Origin: Acidicapsa acidisoli
GTDB taxonomy: Bacteria; Acidobacteriota; Terriglobia; Terriglobales; Acidobacteriaceae
Assembly (NCBI RefSeq): GCF_025685625.1
Contig: NZ_JAGSYI010000002.1
Location: 1,842,828-1,906,827 of the forward strand
Direction of reading: 5' to 3'
Length of the DNA stretch: 64,000 nucleotides
The position numbers and the translations under genes were made by a program. This document shows positions 52,728 through 61,229 of the stretch, in pieces; positions within the stretch are counted from its first letter, which is position 1, and each line of letters starts with the position of its first letter. A model generated the notes under the pieces. The model ran no database searches. It was not told where the DNA came from and saw only the letters and a list, made by a program, of their open reading frames with translations.

Positions 52728-54107
52728 TCACTCCGTTACGGTCGGATCAAGCCACCCGCCATCGTTCGCTATCAGTTGATGCGCCTCTTCGGGGCCCCAA
52801 GTGCCCGGCGCGTAGGAATAGTACGGAGCGACGTTTCCGAGAACCGGTTCCACGATGCGCCATTGCGCCTCGACAAGATCCTGGCGCGAGAACAGTTCCG
52901 TGTTTCCCCGGCTGGCATCTCCCAGGAGCCGTTGATACGGGGGCATGTCATCTGCCGCCTGCCGGCGCAATTCCAGCTCGACATCCCGGCCCACCATGCG
53001 TTCCCCTGGGGTCTTGACGCGGACTCCTAGCCCGATCGACATGTCCGGACTGACGCGGATTCTCATGTGCGCCGACGTATTCGGCACATGCTCTCCAAAG
53101 GTCTCCTTGGGAGGCCGTTTGAATTCGACCAGGGCTTCCGTGCAGGTAACAGGAAGCATTTTGCCGGCACGAATGAAGATTGGAACTCCGGCCCAACGCC
53201 AACTGTCGATCTCTAGCCTGATCGCGACAAAGGTCTCGACGGTCGACCCGGGAGCGACGCCATGAACCTTGCGATAGCCCTCGTATTGACCTCGTACGAC
53301 GTCCTCGGCTTTTAGCGGTCGAATGGCCCGCATCAATTCGCCCTTCCGATCCCGCGCCGCGTCGTTGTCTTCTCCGGTTGGAGGGTCCATTGTGAGGTTT
53401 GCGACCACCTGCAGCATGTGATTCTGAACAACATCCAGAAGCGCGCCTACCTCATCGTAGAAATGGCCTCTATCCTGAACTCCGAAGTTTTCAGCCATCG
53501 TGATCTGAATGCTGCGAACGTGATCGCGATTCCAGATTGGCTCGAACATCGGGTTGGCAAAACGCGTGTATAGGATGTTCTGCACTGGTTCTTTGCCCAG
53601 ATAGTGATCGATACGAAAAATGTTCTCTTCGGGAAAATACTGCTGGAGCATCCGGCCAAGCTCTTTCGCGGATTTCACGTCTCGCCCAAAAGGCTTTTCG
53701 ACGACGACTCGAGCATTCTCGGCACAGCCTGACTTGGCGAGATTCTCCGCTACAGCTCCGAAGAGGCTTGGGGGAATAGCGAGATAGTGCAACGGTCTCT
53801 GCGCCTGGCCCAACTCCGCACGAAGCTGCGCAAAGGTGTTGGGATCGTTGTAGTCGCCATCCACGTACTGCAGCAGATCCAGGATCTTGTCGCAGACCGC
53901 GGGATCGACACAGCCGTGATGCGCGAGGCTATCTTTGGCGCGAGCTTTGAGCTGATCCAGGTTCCAGCCAGCTTTAGCCACGCCGATGATCGGAAGATTG
54001 AAGCCTTCGTCGCGGATCAACCCGTGGAGCGCGGGAAAAATTTGTTTGTAGGCAAGGTCGCCGGTTGCGCCAAAGAATACGAAGGCGTCGGAATAAGCAG
54101 CGGTCAT
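52728..54107 (-). CDS. zwf: Glucose-6-phosphate 1-dehydrogenase
   Basis: 459 residues from the ATG at 54107 (GGAGGATCAATC upstream; a frame to 54128 exists). Catalyses glucose-6-phosphate to 6-phosphogluconolactone with NADP+, first step of the oxidative pentose phosphate pathway. FVFFGATGDLAYKQIFPALHGL is the coenzyme fold, VVVEKPFGRD and FRIDHYLGKEPVQNILYTRFAN hold the substrate Lys/His and signature, and NLTMDPPTG follows. Shorter than many (about 490) but complete in motif order. It ends a string of genes including a NUDIX hydrolase and GTs; no 6PGL or gnd genes are nearby. Confidence 0.95.
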   Translation of the reverse strand: MTAAYSDAFVFFGATGDLAYKQIFPALHGLIRDEGFNLPIIGVAKAGWNLDQLKARAKDSLAHHGCVDPAVCDKILDLLQYVDGDYNDPNTFAQLRAELGQAQRPLHYLAIPPSLFGAVAENLAKSGCAENARVVVEKPFGRDVKSAKELGRMLQQYFPEENIFRIDHYLGKEPVQNILYTRFANPMFEPIWNRDHVRSIQITMAENFGVQDRGHFYDEVGALLDVVQNHMLQVVANLTMDPPTGEDNDAARDRKGELMRAIRPLKAEDVVRGQYEGYRKVHGVAPGSTVETFVAIRLEIDSWRWAGVPIFIRAGKMLPVTCTEALVEFKRPPKETFGEHVPNTSAHMRIRVSPDMSIGLGVRVKTPGERMVGRDVELELRRQAADDMPPYQRLLGDASRGNTELFSRQDLVEAQWRIVEPVLGNVAPYYSYAPGTWGPEEAHQLIANDGGWLDPTVTE

Positions 54108-54141
54108 GATTGATCCTCCAGGTGCCAAGGTCGAGTAACCC

Positions 54142-54720
54142 TCATTGAGGATTTCGCCTCCACATCTGATAAAGTCCCCAGGCGGAAAGGGTGCAACAAT
54201 CTTGGATTGTGCCGTCGAGCATCATCTTCTCAAACTCGGCGATAGAGACGGAATGGGCAACCAGATCGTGCTCTTCAGGATCCGGATCTTTCTCGGTGAC
54301 GGTGAGCCCGGTGGCCAGAAAGACATGCTGCTTCTGATTCGAGTAACCGTAGGCGATCCACATTGCTCCCAGATAGACCATCTGGGCTGCGTGGAGCCCA
54401 AGTTCCTCTTTGAGTTCACCCCTGGCAAGCTCCTCAGGATCGACTCCGCCCATCTCCCAGCCGCCCTGCGGCAATTCCAGACATCGCTTCTGGATCGTGT
54501 AGCGGAATTGCTCGACGAGCCATACCCGCCCTTCCTCCTTTTCAAGATCCAGAGGAATGATAAGCGCGCAGTCGTCCTTGTCGACAACGCTGTAAATACC
54601 TTGCTTGCCGTTGGAACGCAGGATCTGATCTTCCCGCACGGACAGCCACGGATTGCGGTAGACTTCGCGAGTGGAAAGCGTGAGGATGCTCTTGTCTTGA
54701 GGCGGCTTTTCAGCGCTCAT
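54142..54720 (-). CDS. NUDIX hydrolase (ADP-sugar pyrophosphatase-like)
   Basis: 192 residues. The NUDIX region is ELPQGGWEMGGVDPEELARGELKEELGL. The usual REUXEE core reads GELKEELG, i.e. the first Arg of the box is Gly, while the metal-binding Glu residues remain. Flanking text (VREDQILRSNGKQGIYSVVDKDDCALIIPL, WLVEQFRYTIQKRCLELP) resembles ADP-ribose/ADP-sugar pyrophosphatases. Its ATG overlaps the GT2 stop by four bases, so the two are co-translated. Cytosolic clean-up of nucleotide sugars is a reasonable role. Confidence 0.88.
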   Translation of the reverse strand: MSAEKPPQDKSILTLSTREVYRNPWLSVREDQILRSNGKQGIYSVVDKDDCALIIPLDLEKEEGRVWLVEQFRYTIQKRCLELPQGGWEMGGVDPEELARGELKEELGLHAAQMVYLGAMWIAYGYSNQKQHVFLATGLTVTEKDPDPEEHDLVAHSVSIAEFEKMMLDGTIQDCCTLSAWGLYQMWRRNPQ

Positions 54721-55793
54721 GGCTGGCGTATCTCGAGTTTTTCCGGGGTTGGCGCTTCCGGCAGCGACGGCACATCTTTGTATTCGATCAGAGCCTTATT
54801 GCGATTGGACAGGAATTGCAGTTGTCCAAGGAGAATTGGGATTTGCTGCAGATGTGAGTGAAAGCCATACAACAGCAGAGTGCTCCAGGGAGCTGACTTC
54901 CAACGGGACTGCCGCGCGGTCCGGGCTGCTACAGCGAACAGAAGTAGAAACCAAATCGCAATCGGCAAAAGCGACAGGAGGGCAACCGAGGCCGTTAGAG
55001 CCAGAACCGGACTCAGGAGCCAGAAGAGACCCCGCAGGCGGTTACGCCGCGCATCCTCTGACCACATTGGGTCAGAAGTATCGCGAAAACGGGCTGAAAC
55101 CGCTGCAAAAGCATAACCGGCTCGCAGGGAACGACGCCAATATTGGGAAAAACGGGTAATGGCAAGGTCGTGCAAAGTCATCGGATGATCGATGTGCTGG
55201 ATGTGCCAGCCAAGGGTGCGCATGCGACGACACATCTCCGGCTCTTCGCCGGCGATGAGTGTCTCATCGAAACCATCCACCGACTCCAAAGCTGCACGAC
55301 GCATGAGCACATCACCGCCGCAGTAAGGGGTTTCACCGGGAGCAAAAACCCAATCGAGATCCAGCACGCGGACATAAATGGAGATGCACGGACAGATTTC
55401 GCGGCGATGGCCCCAAGCGGCTGCGTTGGTTGGATTCTTCCGCAGCTCGGCGAGCGCGGCGAGCGGGAAATCCGAGTTGAGTATCGTGTCGCCATCCAGA
55501 AAAAGGATCAGCTCCCCGGTTGCGTGGCGCCAACCGAGATTGCGCGCGCGAGCGGCGGTGAATGTTCCCGGAGATAATGGCAATACGGTAGCCCCAAGGC
55601 GTGCGGCGAGATCGAGGCTGCCGTCTGTGGATCCGGAATCCACGTACAGTATCTCGGTTGGTTGCCAACCCTGAATGGCCTGGGAACTCAGAATGCAGCG
55701 CTCCAGACGTTCCCCTTCATTGCGGCCGATAATGACGACCGAGAGATCAGGCAAAACAGGCAATGGCCGGAAGGAAGAGTTGGCCCCCGTCAT
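54717..55793 (-). CDS. Glycosyltransferase family 2 membrane protein
   Basis: 358 residues. The GT-A domain has LSVVIIGRNEGERLERCILSSQAI, EILYVDSGSTDGSLDLAARLGATV, FLDGDT (DxD metal site) and GGDVLMRRAALESVDGFDETLIAGEEPEMCRRM, then SLRAGYAFAAVSARF before two C-terminal membrane helices (LFWLLSPVLALTASVALLSLLPIAIWFLL). Such enzymes move sugars to lipid or protein acceptors at the membrane. Its ATG overlaps the acyltransferase stop (ATGA). Confidence 0.9.
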   Translation of the reverse strand: MTGANSSFRPLPVLPDLSVVIIGRNEGERLERCILSSQAIQGWQPTEILYVDSGSTDGSLDLAARLGATVLPLSPGTFTAARARNLGWRHATGELILFLDGDTILNSDFPLAALAELRKNPTNAAAWGHRREICPCISIYVRVLDLDWVFAPGETPYCGGDVLMRRAALESVDGFDETLIAGEEPEMCRRMRTLGWHIQHIDHPMTLHDLAITRFSQYWRRSLRAGYAFAAVSARFRDTSDPMWSEDARRNRLRGLFWLLSPVLALTASVALLSLLPIAIWFLLLFAVAARTARQSRWKSAPWSTLLLYGFHSHLQQIPILLGQLQFLSNRNKALIEYKDVPSLPEAPTPEKLEIRQP

Positions 55794-56401
55794 GGCTGCA
55801 TCTCCACGGTTTGAGAATCTCGCTGAATAGGGACGGCGGGCACGCCAGCCACCGTCGTTCCGGCGGCAACATCCTTGGTAACCACAGCATTAGCCCCGAC
55901 GGTTGCGCCATCCCCGATCGTGACGCCGCCGAGGACGACCACTCCGCGGCCAATCCAGACTTCTTTGCCGATGACGATCGGCTTCGCCTGATGAGCCGAG
56001 TCACGGAGGGTTCGGCCCTCCTCGCGGGTGTGATTGGCATCGCGAATGCTCGTGTACTCGCCGATCATGCTTCCCTCTCCAATGAAAATCCCTGCGTAAG
56101 CCACCAGATGAACGCCGCTGGATAGAACCACCCTGTCGCCCAGGACTATCTCACCCTCTCCTTCAGTTTCAAGATATTGATGAGGATAGAGCAGTAGCCC
56201 TTCACCGCAACGGATGCGTCCTGTGCCATAGACACTTGGCCTCCCAAGAACGACTGTGCTTGCTGGCAGCGGAACCACTAGCTTGGCCTGCAACACAGCA
56301 AAAGCACTCACGCGCTCCCAGCCCTCGACAACATCGACTAAGAGCTTGCGGCCAAAAACCAATGGCGCTGCCAAAGCAGATTTCGTCACTTTCGGAGGCA
56401 T
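55790..56401 (-). CDS. Hexapeptide-repeat acyltransferase
   Basis: 203 residues. Beta-helix repeats: IRCGEGLLLYPHQYLETEGEG, VLGDRVVLSSGVHLVAYAGIFIGEGSMIGEYTSIRDANH, VIGKEVWIGRGVVVLGGVTIGDGATVGANAVVTKDVAAGTTVAGVPAVPI. The last signature is close to VGNPAK-type ends of O-acetyltransferases. ATGA overlap with the GT2 gene places both in one operon. Part of the second glycan cluster. Confidence 0.9.
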   Translation of the reverse strand: MPPKVTKSALAAPLVFGRKLLVDVVEGWERVSAFAVLQAKLVVPLPASTVVLGRPSVYGTGRIRCGEGLLLYPHQYLETEGEGEIVLGDRVVLSSGVHLVAYAGIFIGEGSMIGEYTSIRDANHTREEGRTLRDSAHQAKPIVIGKEVWIGRGVVVLGGVTIGDGATVGANAVVTKDVAAGTTVAGVPAVPIQRDSQTVEMQP

Positions 56402-56711
56402 ACCAGCTTCTTTCGTAAATTTCGGCTTCCGCGCATGATATTTGCTCTTGCTGCCTCAAATCGTCTCACGGAAACTATCTTGCGCCAACTACAAGAGGCA
56501 AGTCTGAGCGAGCGGAACGAAAACGGCTCCTCCATCCACCATCGCAGAACTCCAAATGCGCCGGAAATCACTCCTAAGTGGAATTCCGGCGCCCAAATAT
56601 TACCCCCAAGTGCCAGCCCGGAATTACGCTACAGTCCTCTAAGTGTGTATCGAAGCATATTACAAGAAAACAAAGTAGCAAAAAGACCCAGACAGAATCG
56701 TCCCGTATTGG
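56402..56711. other. Intergenic region within the second glycan cluster
   Basis: 310 bp between the GT4 stop and acyltransferase start on the same strand. No gene; AT-rich near 56660-56700. A promoter for the acyltransferase-GT2-NUDIX-zwf string is possible. Confidence 0.4.
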
Positions 56712-58055
56712 TCAGATTAATTTTCGCGACCACATCTGGGCCAGAGAATCGAGGTTTCTTGCAAGATTATACTGGGACTCGACTGTCTCTCTGGCCTTTT
56801 GAGCAAGTTGATGTCGAAGAGCGGCGTCATTCGCGAGTATTTGCAAAGCACTGAACAGAGTTTCGGGGCTAGCCGGAGGAACCAGTAACCCGTTTCCCTT
56901 GTTTTCAATTAATTCGGGTATCGCCGCAATCGTTGTGCTAATGCATGGCAGTCCCAATGCCATCGCTTCCATCAAGGCCACCGGCAACCCCTCGGCGAAG
57001 CTGGCCAGTACGAAAACCTCGGCTTGTGAAACCTCGGAAAGCGTTGGTTGATGAGCCATCGCACCCAGAAATCGCACAGACTTGTCCAATCGCAGCCGAG
57101 TAGACAGAGCCTGCAGAGAGCCGCGCTCCGGCCCATCTCCAATTAACGTACAGGAATAGCGGACGCCTTCGGCAGAAAGGAGGGCCAAAGCTTCCAGCAG
57201 GATGCGATGACCTTTCGCTGCAACCAAACGCCCAGTGCAGACGATGCGCAAAGGACTCTGCCGGTTAGCCGCATCCGGGAGATCAAGCTCCTGCGGGCGA
57301 AGCGCAAGACAATCGACGCCCAACCGGATCACTTCCACGCGGCTCTTGTCCAGTCCGGGAGCTATGCGCAGGACCTGGCTGCGACAAAAGTCGCTGATGC
57401 AAATCACGAAGCTGGCCGACTCAATCTTCCGCCGCAGGTAGAAGGCCTCCTGATCGAAAAACTCGTCAGGACCGTGCAGAGTGAGCGACCATGGAATCTT
57501 CCATGCCAGGGCCGTGAGCATGCCCACGGTTGCCACCGGTCCGCCGAAATGGACATGCAGATGAGAAAGTGATCGAGTACGCATCCAGCGACCCACCAGC
57601 AACGCCTCGGCGAGATAGAACATTACGAAGGCGCGACTCTTAAGATCCCAATCGCCGAGACGGAGCGCGGCAAGCAGCCCTCGAAAGACAACGTCAGGAC
57701 GGGAGAACGCTATCGCAAGGAGCTGAGACGCAACCGCTGCGAGACCTCCGGATTTGACGTAATAGGTGTGCTCTGCCTCCGCGGCCTCAACTGGAGGCAG
57801 ATCTTTCTTGGGGCGATCTGGTAGGTTGATGGAAGCCACTTCGATAGTCATCCCACGCTCCCGTAAACCAAGCACCTCTTTCAAGAAAAAGGTGTGCGAA
57901 ACCGCCGGATACCTGCTTAAGAGGTAACCGATGCGCAGCCCTTGCCTGCCTTCGACGGCAAGTTGAATTTGGGAAGATTTTGGCAACCTGGCTTCAGTAT
58001 ACGAGGTGAGATTAGATAACCGAATTCGGCAGTCGAGGTTCCAGACCGTGTTCAT
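56712..58055 (-). CDS. Glycosyltransferase family 4
   Basis: 447 residues from the ATG at 58055, which shares a base with the stop of the upstream polymerase-like gene (TGATG); a TTG one codon earlier is also in frame. N-terminal about 35 residues are unusually polar before GLRIGYLLSRYPAVSHTFFLKEV, the normal GT4 beginning. Acceptor-side FGGPVATVGMLTALAWKIPWSLTLHGPDEFF and donor-side RIVCTGRLVAAKGHRILLEAL, SLIGDGPERGSLQAL-like CTLIGDGPERGSL, and EVFVLASFAEGLPVALMEAMALGLPCIST (EX7E) are plain. Operonic with the Wzy-like gene. Confidence 0.9.
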   Translation of the reverse strand: MNTVWNLDCRIRLSNLTSYTEARLPKSSQIQLAVEGRQGLRIGYLLSRYPAVSHTFFLKEVLGLRERGMTIEVASINLPDRPKKDLPPVEAAEAEHTYYVKSGGLAAVASQLLAIAFSRPDVVFRGLLAALRLGDWDLKSRAFVMFYLAEALLVGRWMRTRSLSHLHVHFGGPVATVGMLTALAWKIPWSLTLHGPDEFFDQEAFYLRRKIESASFVICISDFCRSQVLRIAPGLDKSRVEVIRLGVDCLALRPQELDLPDAANRQSPLRIVCTGRLVAAKGHRILLEALALLSAEGVRYSCTLIGDGPERGSLQALSTRLRLDKSVRFLGAMAHQPTLSEVSQAEVFVLASFAEGLPVALMEAMALGLPCISTTIAAIPELIENKGNGLLVPPASPETLFSALQILANDAALRHQLAQKARETVESQYNLARNLDSLAQMWSRKLI

Positions 58056-59449
58056 CAAAACCGTTGCGTGTAGCCCGAGGTACGTCTGCTACTCCTCGGC
58101 AGCAACACATTGCCTGCCTTGCGAGATGCCATACCGCCCATCGCGAGAAGATATGGAAGAATCATCGCTCCATTGAGCAAGTTGTCGAGCGCGACCATCA
58201 AGATGACCGCAACCAGGGCCCAGCGAAGATCTGAACCGTCCCGATAGTCGCCATCGACGGGCAACCAGACCGAGCGAATGACTGGCAGAAACAGGATCGA
58301 ACCGAATGCAATCAATCCCACCAATCCATACATGCCAAAAACAAGTAACCAAAGACTCCAGGGTCGCGAGTCTCCGCCTTGCCACCAGTCCCATTGTCCT
58401 GAACCGAAAAGCGGGTGGCGTAGCGCCATTGCAATATGGCCCTCATCACGTGCTATCCGCCATGCGAAAGACTGCCGTCCAATCGATGCCAAGCCGTTCG
58501 CGATGGAATGAACCGTGCCATTTCGTTGCGCTAACGCGCGCAAAGATACCAGATTAGTCATCCGAAATGCGGCAAAAAGGACAATGCAAAGGAATAGGAT
58601 GGCAACCGATACGCGAAGGACAGATCGCTGTCTGAACAACGTTAACGGAGTCAGGATCAGCAAAAGGAGAATGCTGCCGACCGATTGGCAAAGCAGAGTA
58701 GTAACGGCCAACCCGACTGCAATCCATCGCGGAGACAAGCCATAAATAATAGGACGCAAGCGCCTGCGCGCAAAAAGAGAAATGGCAATAAGGGTGGCTG
58801 CTGCCATCCAGATGCCCAATTGGTTACCGTCTTCCAGGAAACCGATGGGACGATAGCCGAGATAACGCTCTGCGCCTATCCAGCGATATGGCTGATATCC
58901 GTAGAGAAGGGCATACAACTGAGGTCCCACGCATATCTCCAGAAGACAGATCGGCACATAAGCTACTCCCGCGATCACGTAGGCTTTAGCGGCAAGTAGC
59001 AGCGAATCGTGATCGGAAAAGTAAGTGCGACCGAGTATCCATGGCACGCCCCAGGAGATGGCCTGGTAGACGGCGCCAAAAACTCCCTCGCCAAGAGTAT
59101 TCCAATGCGTGATGGCCGAGATCAGCGGTACACAACACCATACAGCCATGGGGATGTCGCAAATATCAAATCGAATTCTCTTCAAATCCGCGGAGTAAAA
59201 AAGGAGCATTCCTCCAAAAGCCGCTAGTCCCGTAACCGTCGCCTTAGTCAGGAAATAGTCCGTCGGGAGACAAACACCAAGAATCCAGTACGGAAACTCG
59301 TCCGTCGTGGGCTTGTAATTTGCCCCTGGCAAAAGCGCCCACCCGCCGAGAAAATTCGCGAGTATCGCAATGCGAACCGGATAACGCCGAAACAGATAGA
59401 TGCCAACGGGTATCCAACCTATAAGGACGGCTAGCGGGATTAGAGGCAT
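58055..59449 (-). CDS. O-antigen polymerase-like polytopic membrane protein
   Basis: 464 residues, about 11-12 hydrophobic spans. No single strong signature; the large loop with WRIARDEGHIAMALRHPLFGSGQWDWWQGG followed by a hydrophobic GMYGLVGLIAFGSILFL span matches Wzy/O-antigen-ligase-type proteins (arginine and glycine in loop). Start ATG at 59449; a GGAGGAG lies 15 bp away, slightly long. It overlaps the next GT4 gene, so a polymerase/GT pair. Ligase or polymerase cannot be separated. Confidence 0.78.
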   Translation of the reverse strand: MPLIPLAVLIGWIPVGIYLFRRYPVRIAILANFLGGWALLPGANYKPTTDEFPYWILGVCLPTDYFLTKATVTGLAAFGGMLLFYSADLKRIRFDICDIPMAVWCCVPLISAITHWNTLGEGVFGAVYQAISWGVPWILGRTYFSDHDSLLLAAKAYVIAGVAYVPICLLEICVGPQLYALLYGYQPYRWIGAERYLGYRPIGFLEDGNQLGIWMAAATLIAISLFARRRLRPIIYGLSPRWIAVGLAVTTLLCQSVGSILLLLILTPLTLFRQRSVLRVSVAILFLCIVLFAAFRMTNLVSLRALAQRNGTVHSIANGLASIGRQSFAWRIARDEGHIAMALRHPLFGSGQWDWWQGGDSRPWSLWLLVFGMYGLVGLIAFGSILFLPVIRSVWLPVDGDYRDGSDLRWALVAVILMVALDNLLNGAMILPYLLAMGGMASRKAGNVLLPRSSRRTSGYTQRF

Positions 59450-60840
59450 AAGATTTCGACGGAAACTCCTCCGCCATCCTCCTCTCGTTCATAACGATTC
59501 CGACATGAGGGCCCTGTGAGGGGAGAATAAGGCCTAGGTTGACAGAGCTCACACAGATGATAGCAGTTATCTTTTAAGGCAAAGGCATCCAAGGCTCGAG
59601 CATCGCTTAGCTCCACGCATATCGAGATTTCCTGGCCATAAGGTGATCCTCGACATATACATGACTCAATTTGTACCGGACTATACGAGCAACAACAATG
59701 GATGGTGACCGTTGATTCATCTGGACAACTCTGATCATTCATCAGAGTTGAGGATCTCGCGGAATCCCTGGGGTTCGCAAAGGTGGATGCCAATGAATCC
59801 TCGGCAGAGACTGAGGTTCCCCCAAATAAACATTCGCTTAACGTTGGCCCTGTCAGGAAAAAGGCGAGGCCGCGAAGAGTCGCTTCGCGGGTCCGAGGAA
59901 TCTCACAATTACGGCTCTTTGAGTTGTTGCATTTGCGAGGGCAATGTGATCTGATTAGAACAAATAGCACCTCAGTACAGAAGCGATCTCCTCCCCAGGA
60001 GTTGTTCTGGCGGTGAATTACTTTTTGCCTTCGGTTGCTTTGTGATCTGGGCTTTATGGCTACAGACACGGGATCGATTGGGTTGTAGTTGAATTTTGTC
60101 TGGATGGTTTAGTCCAGCATGTACATCTTGAAATACGCTATTTCCTGCCTTGTAACAATGCCGTTTCCACAATTTGCGTAATTCGAAGGCTATCTATTTG
60201 GTAGAGCACCGACGCCAAGGTTTGACTTTGGCGATGGCCTCTATCGAAGAGAGAGATCAGACAATTCTGCGTGCCCCCTAGCCGCGTGTATGTCGTCAGC
60301 GCTACGGGTCACTCATAATTGGCGGCGGTGGTCCACGCAGATTTTTGACTGTATTCGATTGAGTCTAAGTTCCTCGGACTGGTTGAACTTTGCGTCGTTC
60401 GCGGTAACGGCGAGTGTGAAGCGGCAAGCATCATTGCAAAGGTGTCACAAAGGAGGAAGTAGTGCAGTTTCAGCAACACACCAGTAAGCTTCATCGAGAC
60501 CCTATGACCATTTATGGGATAGATGAGGTGAACGTGGTCTTGCCAAATCCGGAAGCCCCCCACTATGAACCTAGGCTTCTTTTGTGCAAAAAACGAGGAC
60601 GCACTCTAAGGTTTAAGGATTTCCAATTACAGCCTCCGCGCTGCCAGGTAACCGCAATTCGGAGGCCCGACCTCAACATCTCATCGGTGCCGCACTTAGC
60701 TCCGCGTAAAAGTAACCTCTCAAAGCCCTCCCTAATTCCGCTGTTTCTCTCACTCAACATCCTGGATGTGATTGGAAATTCAGATAGTTGGGTGCCGAGT
60801 CCGAATGCCAGAACTAAGCGACCTGCAACAGACAGGAATG
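59450..60840. other. Gene-poor region left of the secreted-protein gene
   Basis: About 1.4 kb without a supported gene. Two frames (59440-60069 minus, and 60462-60920 plus with AAAGGAGG before a GTG) are open but lack family-like composition. It contains a perfect 10-bp inverted repeat at 59726-59750. It likely holds the second glycan cluster promoter and perhaps old gene debris. Confidence 0.4.
59726..59750. repeat. Perfect 10-bp inverted repeat
   Basis: CAACTCTGAT-CATTC-ATCAGAGTTG, loop 5 nt, 277 bp upstream of the O-antigen-polymerase-like gene. No T-tract, so an operator or small RNA stem is as likely as a terminator. Confidence 0.6.
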
Positions 60841-60893
60841 AAAGTAACCAAAATTTACACACTTTGGTACTCAAATTGATGGTTACTTTGGTA
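60841..60893 (+). promoter_or_regulatory. AAAGTAACCA inverted pair upstream of secreted-protein gene
   Basis: AAAGTAACCA (60841-60850) and TGGTTACTTT (60880-60889) are perfect inverted copies 29 bp apart; ACTTTGGTA also recurs at 60861-60869 and 60885-60893. The pair is about 340 bp before the gene at 61230. The same 10-mer lies upstream of the chitobiase-repeat gene at 17414. Confidence 0.45.
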
Positions 60894-61229
60894 TGCTCAC
60901 TTCAGAACCAAAAGTTGTAGTCCACGTTCTACTTTCGCTGCACGTTGCCGATCCAGTAGGTGAGAACAAGCTAGGCGAACTCTTCCGAGAGCAGTAATGA
61001 ATCGCCACGCTGACTAACCGTTCTGGATCTCTGAATCCGCTTAGGAATGCCGTTGCCTTTTCATGTTTTTGACTAAGGGAACCTCCTTCCAGGGACTCAA
61101 AGGTCCTTATGAGACCCGTCCTTGGTGAGGAGAACTGTAAGTGTGTCTGCTCCCTTATTTGTGCAAGTGAACCCCGGATTCATTTCCGTATTCCGCGTGC
61201 AAGCGCTTATCGATTTAGGAGAAAGTTCG
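60894..61229. other. 5' region of the secreted-protein gene
   Basis: No gene seen between the motif pair and the ATG at 61230; likely promoter and leader DNA. No riboswitch was recognised. Confidence 0.4.

Noticed and set aside
59440..60069. 209-codon minus-strand frame
   Set aside because: Ser/Arg/Cys-rich composition with no family pattern, overlaps the start of the polymerase-like gene and has no convincing ribosome site.
60462..60920. 152-codon plus-strand frame with a strong AAAGGAGG before a GTG
   Set aside because: Composition is not protein-like over the second half and it runs into the AAAGTAACCA motif array; kept only as a remark because of its ribosome site.
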